64,000 nt of DNA from Pohlia nutans (lineage: Eukaryota; Streptophyta; Bryopsida; Bryales; Mniaceae), in contig CM040094.1 in NCBI GenBank assembly GCA_022496805.1, forward strand, positions 15,771,501 to 15,835,500. The letters are read 5' to 3'. The stretch's first letter is position 1. Each line of letters starts with the position of its first letter. A model generated the notes under the pieces. It was not told the origin of the DNA. It was given only the letters and a program-made list of their open reading frames with translations, and did not search any database. The translations under genes and the position numbers were made by a program. Positions 51,874-62,700 of this stretch are shown here, piece by piece.

Positions 51874-52800
51874 AGTGCCCAGGGGTGTTCTGGATAAACT
51901 AGAGTTTTCTGGTGGTTTTTTTTAAAAACCTCTCTTTATTTAAACTATGGAAACTATTAACAATATTTAACCGTATAAATGTAAGCGTAGCTTAATCAAA
52001 CTAGTGCCGGTTAAACCTTGGTAAAATCCGACCGTTGGATTGAAAGATTATAGTATGTCTTTGAACCGTATAATGCACACTCAAAAATGAGATTTTGGAG
52101 AATGTGTGACTTCAAAGTTAAATAGAATTTGGGTTAAATTTTCAAAAATAAAAGTGAAGAGGTTCAGCAATGACCTATGTCAACACCTCTCCATTGCAAT
52201 CTTTCATGTCAAGAACTGACTCACACATAATTATTGTGAATTTTACAAGTGATAGTGACTTATCCATGTACGGTTTAGGACAAAAATTATACGTTAAAAT
52301 ATGAAAGGAGTTTGTACATTGATCAAGATCGGAGTAGATACACTAATGGAACATGAACAAGAGAACACAATCCAAAAATTTAAAACAAGATAACAAACTT
52401 CAAAACACAAGAAATACCGCATAGTACATGTAACACGCAATTCCCAATTTATGCACTTGGCCATATAATCATGCACTTGGCCCTTGGGCGCAATAAAAAA
52501 TTTGTCTAAAAAATTCTCTAAAAAATTTCAATTTTTGTCTTTCTACAATCACTTACATTGTAAACAAACAATTCTTTTATTTATTTTTATCCGTATCTTT
52601 ATATTTTCTTTTACCTTTTCTTTTATCTTTTCTTTTATCTTGTTTTCTTTCTTGTCTCCATCTTGTTTTCCTTCTTGTCTTCTTTCTTGTCTCCATCTTG
52701 TTTTCTTTCTTGTCTTCTTCTTTTTCTTCTATATTTCTTCATTTCTTACTTTCATTTTTTTTTCCTTCTTGTGGCAGCCGCAAGTCCTACACTCACAACA

Positions 52801-52833
<33 letters not shown>

Positions 52834-52883
52834 ATTTTTTTTTTTTTTGTTTTTTTTCCGGTTCTCTTCTTCTTTGTATAGGA

Positions 52884-53172
52884 TTAAGGTAGAGACACCC
52901 ATAACCGACAGGTGACCAATAACCGATATATCCTAATTCCTAGATTGTGAAGGAACAGATGTACCTCATTTGTATATGTCGGTTATGGGTTCTGAAGTAC
53001 TTTTCACTTTGAAAAATTATACAAATTTCAATATTGGGAGATAATTCATGGAAAAATGCTCATTCTTCATGAACCTTATTTTTCTACGAACAAAAAATTT
53101 CTCCGTCCCGATAACCCAAGCTCTACTATGCTGAAATGCTTAAGTTATCGGTTATAGGTATCTGTACCTTAA
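52884..53172. mobile_element. TTAA-bounded element related to family G, nested in the foldback element
   Basis: Left TTAAGGTAGAGACACCCATA, right GGTTATAGGTATCTGTACC then TTAA. TIR about 20 bp with mismatches (AAGGTASAGAYACCYATAAC). Similar TIR text at 39110 and, as a scrap, at 19095. Confidence 0.6.
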
Positions 53173-53301
53173 GCCATTGTGGTGCTGAACCCTAAAATAA
53201 ATTTAAATTTTTTTTTTTTTTTTAGGGTTCAGCCGCCGGCTGAACCCTAACCGGCGGCCAAAAAAAAAAAAAAAAAATTTTTTGTTTTTTTTTTTTTTTT
53301 G

Positions 53302-53440
53302 GTCGTTTCGGCTTCTCCCTCTCTTCCCTCCCCTCTTCCCTCTTTCTGTCATTTTCCTCTCCCTCTCCCTCTCTTTCTCCCTCTCCCTCTCTTTCTCCCT
53401 CTCCCTCTCTTTCTCCCTCTCCCTCCCCCTCTCCCCTATA
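53302..53440. repeat. CCCTCT/GAGAGG simple-sequence tract
   Basis: An imperfect CTCTCCCTCTCCCTCTCTTT repeat of about 18 bp, in a purine/pyrimidine-segregated strand configuration that can form triplex DNA. Confidence 0.8.
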
Positions 53441-53532
53441 TATATGAGCGGAGGGAGAGGAGAGAAAGGAGAAAAGAGAGACGAGAATGGGATAGGGTGC
53501 GCGGCCGCGCACCCTATCGACCGAAACAGCCG

Positions 53533-53564
<32 letters not shown>

Positions 53565-53714
53565 TTTTTTTTTTTTTTTTCTTTTCTTTTCCTGTGCCGG
53601 CGTTTAGGGTTCAGCCAGAGGCTGAGCCCTAAAAATAAAAAATAATTTTTTTTTTTAGGGCTCAGCGCCACAATGGCTGAACCCTAAAATTTAAATAAAA
53701 TAAAATAAAAAAAA

Positions 53715-53760
<46 letters not shown>

Positions 53761-54389
53761 GTTTTTTTCCTCCTTTGTTGTGAGTGTGGGACTTGCTGCT
53801 GCAACAAGAAGAAAAAAAGTGAAAAGTAAGAAATGAAGAAAAATAGAAGAAAAAGAAGAAGACAAGAAGGAAGACAAGAAGGAAGACAAGAAGGAAAACA
53901 AGAAGGAAAACAAGATGGAGACAAAAATGAAAACAAGATAAAAGAAAAGATAAAAGAAAAGATAAAAGATAAGGATAAAAAATTAATAAAAGAATTGTTT
54001 GTTTACGATGTAAGTGATTGTAGAAAGACAAAAAAAAATAAAAATTAGAGAATTTTTTAAACAAATTTTTTTAAGCCAAATTTGCTCGTGAAATGAGCGC
54101 ACTTGGCCAAGTGCATAAATTGGGAATTGCGTGTTATGTGTTGTATTCGTAAGTATTTACTGTATTTTCAAGTATTTGTAGTATTTTCATGTTTTGTTCA
54201 TAGGTATTTTGGTAGTTGCACAACTACAAATTGAAATAATTTTTTCCCAAAAGATGACATTAAGAATTTTGCAACTCTGAACCTCAGAGTATTAAACTTG
54301 ATTCTTTACGGATTTTCCAGAATTCCCTTTTCTGATGACCGAGTGACCACATTATGGTCTCCTGGGCACTAAAGGGTTAAGACCCAGAC

Positions 54390-54570
54390 TTTGTGCTTTC
54401 ACTAAAGTTTTCAAGATTTTCTCTGATGCTTTTGAATGCTCTTTGTTTTCACATCTTAGGTTTGTTTTATTTGCTTAACTCTTACTAAATTCTCTCATAG
54501 AATGGCAACTGTCATCTTTTACTCCATGTTCCAATGAAAGTTATTGTATCAGTAAAATTCAAATCAAGCA
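54390..54570. repeat. dispersed repeat, inverted copy of the 5690-6170 family
   Basis: CTAAAGTTTTCAAGATTTTC and CATCTTTTACTCCATGTTCC are the reverse of text at about 6065-6135 and 5708-5730 respectively, in inverted order, so this copy is shorter and in the opposite orientation. Confidence 0.6.
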
Positions 54571-55445
54571 GTAGGGGATGGAGAACCTTACTATTGTAGA
54601 ATGTAACGGTATTATTGACTTTGTTACCACAGTGACGGGGAGACTAATTTTAGATCATTAACTCATGTTTTAAAGGTTGAATAAATGTTAATCAGTTCAA
54701 GCGTCACAAAGTCAATGACTTTTGGAAAAATCTATAAAAAAACTTCAAACTTTCATAACTTATTCATATAAAATGAATATTAGTGTATTGGAATCTTTTT
54801 CAAAAAGAATTACAAGACCCACAACTTTTTTTTCTTATCAAACAACAAACACATACATCAAGTCAAAAGTTTATTGAATGAAAAAAACTACCTTATAGCT
54901 AATGTAGAATGAAATGTGAACCTATCCAACATGACACTATAGTGCAAGAGGATCTTAGGCTACTTCTCGGCTATATAATGTAACCTAGTAGAAACTTTGG
55001 TACAAATTATTTAGTTTGTAAAGAAAGTACCATATGTCATTTTCTGATTGGTTGTGATAGATGGAACTCCGTGAGTGTCAAACTGTTGCTACCAAGTTAT
55101 AATATAGTTACGCCCAACTTTGGTAGACGCCTCCCAAAACCATTTGGATTGCAAAATCGCTTTTAGACATTTACTTTTAAACATTTCTTAATCAAAATTG
55201 TTTAACAATGGTAGATATACATAATTTTTGGCACCTCTACAAATTCTTAAGGCCTCTTTACATGCTTCACCGGTCTAGTGGAATGGATAATGAGACACAA
55301 AAATTCCACCGATGTTCTTGCCGAAGGAGTGAGCACAAAACAAGGAATTTCAGATTCAATGAAATCCGTGGTCAAGTCCATTAGTGACAAGGCTTTTGGG
55401 TATCCAAAATAAGAATTTTCACAAAGTGTGTGAAATCTTTGTTAG
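54571..55445. other. intergenic, nothing recognised
   Basis: AT-rich, no coding frame or shared repeat identified. Confidence 0.35.
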
Positions 55446-55985
55446 TTTAGATTCCACCCAACAGGTCGACATGAAAATGAAATTCCAAGTAGATCCTACA
55501 ACACTATGAGTGGATTTGACCTACAGACTTGACCCTTAAGCTTTTCATTTGAACTTATCTAATAAGATATTATGCATACACTAGGTTGGTTCATGTCGGA
55601 GTCTAGTACAACAATTTATTGGGTAGGATTGTCTTGTCGTGTCTCCTAGCATAGTTTACATTATGTAACAAATATCCTATTAAATAAAGTGAGATGAAAA
55701 GCTAGGATTGTCTTGTCGTGTTTGCTTGCATAGTTTACGTTATGTAACAAATATCTTATTAGATAAGTTTAGATTCCACCCAACAGGTCCACATGAAAAT
55801 GAAATTCCAAGTAGACCCTACAACACTATGAGTGGATTTGACCCACAGACTTGACCCTTAGGCTTTTCATATGACCTTATCTAATAAGATATTTGTTACA
55901 TAACGTAGACTATACTAGCAGACACGGCAAGACAAACCCACCCAATAAATTGTTGCACTAGACTCTGACATGAACCAACCTAATG
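55446..55985. repeat. direct duplication combined with inverted repeat
   Basis: TTTAGATTCCACCCAACAGG starts at about 55446 and 55764 and about 115 bp follow in parallel. In addition GGTTGGTTCATGTCGGAGTC (about 55583) through CAATTTATTGGGT is repeated in reverse at 55950-55985, and CATAGTTTAC/ATGTAACAAATAT phrases are also mirrored. Probably a rearranged TIR transposon. Confidence 0.65.
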
Positions 55986-56513
55986 TATGCATAATAAATA
56001 TTCAAATTTTATTTTGTCTACAACATAGCTACATAACAAAAACTCAAAGTTCATTGTCTTTCATTATATAAATGACCATGGAACAATCTAAAGAGTGTAC
56101 TTGATTTGTCAGTCATCAACAAACCAATGAATCACTCAAAACCAACCATCAATCGACCAATGAAATTCCCTAAAAAAAATAGTCATCAATGTACCAACGA
56201 TACTTTCAAAATCAATCACACGATTGCCGGCCAGGAGCATCCAAGTCGGTCCTTCAGAAAAGCTCCCTATCAGTGATCTCAAAACTGGCTAAACATACAA
56301 AGAAATGGGGCTGCTAAAGAAATGGGACTGGCTAAAACAGCCCCATTTTTTGGATGTTCCGTGGATATCATCATAGTATCACCTTAATATATCAAGGGTA
56401 TTGCCGGATATTATAGAGGTATCGTGAGTATTGTATGCACTGGGTAGCAAAAGTGGATACCATTTATGTGGGAGGTTACATAATGTTCTAAATGTCATAA
56501 AGTGGTTCTGAGA

Positions 56514-56740
56514 TCACTGCTCCGTATTTGTCGGGTTCTTTTTTCCTGTAATACGAAAAGCATAAGGAAACAGAGCAACTACCAAACCCACCTTGCAATC
56601 TGCTGTTCCATTGACAATCTTGCCCATCTCTCTATCACTCATCATGCACCTGCCAATTTTTCCTGGCGCTTGTGTGAGAATCCAGTCATCCCAGGGAATT
56701 GTTGTACACAACATTCTGTCTCCATTCCAAAGCAATTGTA
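56514..56740 (-). other. exon-like fragment of unknown gene
   Basis: On the minus strand, after AAAGTTGCAG, a frame reads LLWNGDRMLCTTIPWDDW, ILTQAPGKIGRCMMSDREM and GKIVNGTADCK, followed by AAG|GTGGGT, a donor-like site at about 56606. The composition looks protein-like (Trp, Cys, Asp), but I do not recognise the family and find no partner exons nearby. Confidence 0.3.
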
Positions 56741-56938
56741 CTCTGCAACTTTTTTTGTTTGTTTTATCCTATTTTTTTATTTTTTTATTTTTATTTTCCC
56801 ATAGAGAAAGCAATTTGAAACATTCTTATGGTCCCTTCCAACCGTAAGAATATGTAGGTGTGTAATATGCTCCTCACTCATGAGTTAGAAGTTATATGCT
56901 CTTCAGTTGGCCATTCCTTTTGTCATTGCACTAGAAGG

Positions 56939-57121
56939 AAATGTGTCGTTTTTCACTTACTACAAATGAAAAAGAAATGAAACGGCGCTAGGCACATGGG
57001 TTGTGTTAGTGCTGATGAGTAGTTTTGGTCACAAGAAGACAAAAACTTAAGTATAATATTCCGGTACTATTCACTGTTCCCACGAAATGAGGAATGAAAA
57101 ACGATAAGTTTGCTACTAGTG
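56939..57121. mobile_element. CACTA-type MITE, family F, copy 2
   Basis: 183 bp from CACTAGAAGG to CTACTAGTG, flanked by TTG on both sides (56936 and 57122). Full-length match to 38097-38289 with scattered changes. Confidence 0.85.
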
Positions 57122-57155
57122 TTGAAACTTCAGTTCTTTTGATATCCGTAACTTA

Positions 57156-57436
57156 GAGCATTCGCACCCATGCACGCGAAAGTTGACTTGCTAAAATTAT
57201 TCATTTACATTTGAAGAGCCCTTGAACTTACACTCCCCCATCCTTGAACGCCAAAAGTGCACATCAAATAATCAATGGACCAATTACAAGTAGAATGTCG
57301 GATATAGTCAACTAAAATTAGCTGTTTCTTAACACGCTAGGATTGAGGGTCAAGAGGCATTTTTGAAGGGCCCTGAGCATTTTTCATTCAGTTATTGTGT
57401 GTGTCAGACTTTGGGAGGGCATGACTGCGGATGCTC
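57156..57436. mobile_element. Tourist-type MITE
   Basis: 281 bp with ends GAGCATTCGCACCCATG and CATGACTGCGGATGCTC, flanked by TTA at 57153 and 57437, as for PIF/Harbinger insertions. Not the same family as 47827 internally. Confidence 0.8.
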
Positions 57437-57487
57437 TTAGGAATATGTAACCACTTGATTTGATAAGAGAGTTTCCGTCTTTGACAA

Positions 57488-57616
57488 CACTAATAGAAAA
57501 GGTGGCACTGCGAAAGGAGATGCCTAGGCAAGTGATACCCAATTCCGCACATGCACAGTGATTTTGCCTCAACATCTCAACATTTTGCCTATGGAGTGCC
57601 ACCTTTTCTACTAGTG
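57488..57616. mobile_element. CACTA-type MITE
   Basis: 129 bp from CACTAATAGAAAAGGTGGCA to TGCCACCTTTTCTACTAGTG (TIR about 20 bp), flanked by CAA on both sides (57485 and 57617). Same family as 49656-49775. Confidence 0.85.
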
Positions 57617-57781
57617 CAAACATGTCAAAGCAAGGTTAGTACTGTTACTCTTAGCCATAAGTTCAAACCTCAATCGGCATTCTTGTGTTAAGATACTTTT
57701 AAACAATGTTAACAAAATTAAATAAGAAATCTTCTTAAATCTTTGTTAAATAGCATTATAAAATTATTTTAGAAAACACAA

Positions 57782-57905
57782 GGTAGATAAATAAATAGAA
57801 ACTCCGGTCCCTTTTAGCAAGGGGCCGGTCCGTTTGTAATGTCAATGACCTGATGCCCACCGGGCAAGGGGACATTGAGACAATACTACTCTCCGCTTTC
57901 AAAAA
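57782..57905 (-). mobile_element. short retroposon-like element with TCTA tail, copy d
   Basis: On the minus strand, GGACCGGCCCCTTGCTAAAA then GGGACCGGAGTTTCTATTTA. Matches 18919, 22436 and 30987. Confidence 0.6.
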
Positions 57906-59709
57906 CATAACACAAGATTGGTCTCAATCTTATTGGGCATTTTGAAAAAAAATTCATTAAAATGAGATATGGACTGTAATTATGTGGTGAGCCAGGTCAA
58001 TGATTCTATGTGTGGTAATTTTTTTTTATATCAAAAATGACTCAGAATGAATGAAATTTCAAATTACAAAAAAAATCATTTAAAAGAAAGAAAGTGAAAT
58101 TGCCACATCGCAGAGTCGGTCTTTCCGCCACCTTACGTCACCAGTGACCGTGGCTGCCCACGTCTCTCTCCCACGGCCACGGGCCCCTATGCGGTGATAG
58201 GACACGAGAGGGCCGAGCCTGAGGAAGGATACTTCAGCCCTTGGTAACTGGTACGTTTGCTCTCAAGCCTAAAAGGGCAAGTTCCGGATCAATACACAGC
58301 GACCATCGTCGCCTCACCATCGCTCCCTCTCCTCACACGCTCTCCGAAATGTGTCCCTAGAATGACGCAACTTAGTCTGCGGCAATGGCAGCAACGCTTT
58401 GGTTGCACAGAGTAACGTAAGTCAGAGTACGAGGAAGCAGCGAGCGACGGGAAGCAGCCAGCGCTTCGTTTCGATGGTGACAGTAATGCGCTGGAATTTC
58501 TATTGACTCTTTGTTGCTCTGTTCGATGTACTATGGACCTTCTACGATTTTGCTTTCTCGACATCGCCGCTTGCAACTCTGCTGCTTGCGCTTTGTGTTT
58601 GCCTTCCATGCAGGTTGGTTGACTGGTCGCAGCTGCTTTGGTTTTGTCGTGAAACAAAAGTTTCCGTCTGTTTCTTGGAGTTGCTCTGTTTTCTTTATAG
58701 ACATGAGGAGAATTTGTTGATAAATGAATGGAATTAGTGTGGCAACTCTGAAAATAATTGAATGAAATTATTTTTTAAATACTTCGGTGCATTGAGGTTT
58801 TGGTTTATTCCCTTCCGAGTCCAAGTTTGGATTAGTAGTGTTGAGTTGCAAAAGTTGAAGAAACTTTAAAGCTATTGTGCGTTGTGATCAGGTCTATATT
58901 TGTCTTTTGTAGTGAAAATGTTGGAGAGAGTAGCCAGGGATGAGTGACATAATCTCTTATTGAATGTGAGAATCATAAATTTTACATTTCTGGCAGAATG
59001 AGCCAGGGGATGATTATCTGTCATCTCGGTGGCAATTTATTACTGCTATGAGAGTATTGAATGCATAGTAGTATTGGACGAATACTGGCACTGAGCAGTA
59101 GAATTTCGAGAAGCAGAGGGTGGCGACTCCTGCAAAGAAGTATGCTAATTGTTTTAACGTATCAAAATTAAGATCATAAATGTCGAGCCAGCTTCGAGGC
59201 AAGCAATATAATCGGAGTTTTGTGATAGAAATTTTCTATGTCCGTGCGAATTGAGGTTTGGATGGTGGAACATATGTCTGCTGATGGAGAGGTAGTTTAT
59301 AATGACGGAGTTCTTACACCGAATTGAGGTTCGTGATTCTTACACTGATATGAAGTGCTAATTTCATTTTTTCCAGTTCATGAAGTGGCAAGGAGCTTCA
59401 GCATGGCCACGGCGCTCTACGTCAAGATGATAGGACATCACAAATGGAGTCGTTCTTTTCCACACACCTCTTGATTTTGGTCATGGGATAACAGCAGTCG
59501 CAAAGGATCGGAGAATAACTGAGGAAACGGTATTACGTCCTCAACGTTGTACGATGCCAGATATAAATCTGGAAAATATTATTGGAAGATTTTGCTCGGG
59601 CTTTAACGAAGTCTGCAGCAATATGGTTCAGGTTTTATTTTCAGAAAGTGAAATGGTGGCGAGAATGGCATTTGGAGGTTGAGGTGACTTTCGAAGAAGT
59701 TGCGCAGAA
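57906..59709. promoter_or_regulatory. presumed DEG15 upstream and leader region
   Basis: A GC-richer segment at 58085-58340 (CCCACGGCCACGGGCCCCTA and neighbours) followed by mixed-composition sequence. Frames at 58289-58720 on both strands carry no recognisable protein. Promoter role is inferred from position only. Confidence 0.3.
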
Positions 59710-62700
59710 ATGGCAGCTAGGGTAGCCATGGACGCAGCTCGACTTGTTGCAGTCATGGTTCGTGTGCACGGCCCTGTAAGTGCCCTGCATACCCCTCAGC
59801 CTGGTTTTGATCGTACGAGTATTTAAAGTTTTCGGATTGGAAATGTCTAATTCCTTGGATCTGCATGGCTGCTGATTCCTGTAGTATTAGAGCATTTTAT
59901 TTTTACCGAATGTTTCTTGGTAGTGACACAGTAAGTGTGCACGCAGAGGTTTGAAATCTGCAATAGATCCGTTTTAACTGAGGTAGTCATGGATAATTGT
60001 GAACTCTTTTTCATTTTTTGAAGTGATCTTGTTGTATTGTCCCTTCAGGATCCGAAGGGACGGAAAATGCGTCGGCATGCCTTTTTCCATTCCGAGTATG
60101 CTGTTCCTCTTTGTTTTCCATTTTAGCAGAAATAACTCTAGAAGTCCTGTATTCATTTTATATTCTGTGATCAACTAAAGTGTTTCAAGTAGTGGATTGC
60201 AGTAGACGCGTAGATTCTTTACTGTTTGCAGTATGCCAGCATTGTTTAAGCATAAATAGCGGTAGGCTGATGTTCGGAGGCTAATGGCAGGTCAGGGGAC
60301 ACTACTTTGTCTGCATCGGGCTTCCTCGTTCCTTGTGTCATGAACATGGAGAAATCAGGAAGTCCTGCTCCTGGTCAGGCGGACCTATATGAGACAACAA
60401 CTTCACCTGAACCTTCGGTGGTTGTCATTACATGTGCATCCATCGTGGAGCCATTTCTTGCTCCAAAATCACATGGAATATCATCGCAAGAGGTATCATC
60501 GCATCGTACCAAAGCAAGCCGATTTGCAGTGGATTTGCACTTTTGTGCTATGAACTTTAGTCTCACTGTATCAGAGATAGAATATGAAACCTGGATGGAA
60601 TTTTTATACATGGACGCCTGATGCTGTTGTTGCGTATTTAACCTTGATAATGCAGGATTTTCCAAAGTTGATTCGTGGGGCAGAGGTGGACATCCTGGTG
60701 GAGGTCTGTTTTTGTTAAGTGTGATTGTCTACTCAACGTGCATGAGTGCTGTGTTTATTACATAGTTATTCAGTTTTCTCATGTTTTCATTTGTTTATCA
60801 TTAGTAGTGGCATTCTTATGAGTGTTTATTTTATTTTTACAGTATATATATATATTTGGGCCAATCTAGTGGCCTGCCGTGTTAGATCGAGGACTTATCA
60901 ATTATTTTGATTACAGGTGCCAGACATTTCTGAGGATGGTTTGGGCTCTTCTGGAGAGCATTCTGTTTGCTGGCTACCGGGTCAGCTTCTCGCTGTGGTA
61001 TGTTGGTCAGCCCAACAGGAGTAATTTGCGTCAATCTGATAATTGATGTTTAGAACTTGCATGCATTACATCATTGTTTGTTCTGGTATATTGTTCAAAC
61101 TAGTCTGGGTATTTTCGCTACTTTAGTTTAGCTTGAAGTATAATTATTGGATATTAATGCACAAAATTGTGTGAAGAATTGGTTGATCTTTCTTACAGAG
61201 TAAATTAATATCAGATGCCACATTGGGTTATATCGTGTAGGTTTTTATGAACGCATGTATTTTGGGGAAACAGGTTGATGTGCCAGCAGCTGGAGCGGCT
61301 CTCCAGGATTTGCTGGATGTGCATGGCGGCAGTGTGAAAGGTGTGTGGGAGGTGGGCTGGGCCCTAGCCCCTGTGGAGGATAATGCACAACAGCTTCATA
61401 GTCTTCTTACCTCAGAGGTCTTGAAAGATCCGCATCTTCAGGTAAGAGAATTTACCAGTTGTGCAATATGTGAGATAGGATTTTGGTTCTCTATGTTGAA
61501 CTTAAACATTCTTGAAATGAGAAGTTGTCATTTGCAGACTGCATCTCTTGAAACTTGTGGTAATTAGCTGTATTTGTTTGTCATGTTTTATTTTATACTG
61601 TTGAGCATTTTTTAAAGATGAGAAGTGTTTTCAGTTGTCTTTCTGCTTTGGTCTACCCATGCAGGAGGATTTGGCTGTGCAACGTGGTCAAGGAGGAGAC
61701 AAAAAGTCTGTAGCACATGCTGTCGCTGGTGTGAGTAGGTTGGGAATGGCTGCTGCTGCGGCAACAAAAATTGCAATTCTTAGCGTCGGCTCACACGTCG
61801 ACAACACTGCACTAAATACGTGTCTCAAGAAGCTTCAGCAAATTAGTGGTCTTTCTAAGGTGAGTAATTTGTAGAGTTTTTGTTGAGATCAAGTTGAAAG
61901 TGAGTTTCATTGTGGTAAGGCATTCCTTTCCATTGCAAATAATGACTATGTTCAAGGTAATTGTGTCTGAAAGCAGTGTTTATTGTCCTGTACTTCAAAG
62001 GTTGAAGTTCGTTATTTTCATAAAGAAATTGCAAGTTGGATTTGATGGACATTGTAATTGCAGATGCCTACTGGTCATGTATTAGCAGAACCAAAAAAGC
62101 GAGGCGACTCCCTAATTGCTGTTGGCTCTCCTTTTGGGGCATTGTCTCCTGTGCACTTTCAAAACAGGTAAGAGTCAATTATAATCATTGCCCCTACACC
62201 CGCAGTCTGCTTTTATGTTATTTGATAGGTAAAGATGATCGAGAAGCTTTCTTAACGCTCTGAGCTACTTCTGGACATACGTGGTTTTGCAGCATGTAGG
62301 TGCGAGTCGTGCGTCATATGAATGGGGTCAGGGTATTGGAGGTGACTCTTTGTTCAAGGTTTTTATAGTGCTTATGAATGTTTGGTGGTTTGGGCGAACA
62401 GCATATCTGTTGGCATTGTGTCCAATCTGTGGCCTCCAACAAGAGGCCCTCCCTCTCTGTTGATGGCAGATGTGCGATGCCTTCCTGGTGAGTGTAGTTT
62501 TGTATACTGTATCTGTATGCTTACTTTGTGCTTTGCAGTAAGAGAAATAAATGAATGTCTATGTGGTGATTATTTACTATGAAATACCTCTTAATTTGGC
62601 TTTGTGTTTCAGGCATGGAAGGGGGTCCGGTGTTCGATGAGCAAGGTAACCTTGTGGGCATGCTAACTCGACCGTTGCGACAGCGGGGTGGTGCTGCTGA

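Larger units (their letters stand above)
51874..54380. mobile_element. 2.5-kb TTAA-flanked foldback-like element
   Basis: Ends TTAATCCTTTAGTGCCCAGG and, inverted, TTAACCCTTTAGTGCCCAGG. Inside, arms at 52431-52800 and 53765-54136 are inverted copies (ACACGCAATTCCCAATTTAT, CAATCACTTACAT, AAACAAACAATTCTTTTAT). The centre has long A/T runs, a C/T-rich tract (53302-53440), AGGGTTCAGCC/GGCTGAACCCT inverted repeats, and a smaller nested element at 52884. No transposase; the many open frames are low-complexity artefacts. Confidence 0.7.

Noticed and set aside
53222..54064. Several 70-149-codon ORFs on both strands
   Set aside because: They translate A/T homopolymers and GA/CT simple repeats (poly-Phe, poly-Lys, Glu-Gly runs) and overlap on both strands; no real protein.
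58289..58657. 122-codon minus-strand ORF upstream of DEG15
   Set aside because: Composition is consistent with the reverse of a GC-richer leader region; no family recognised.
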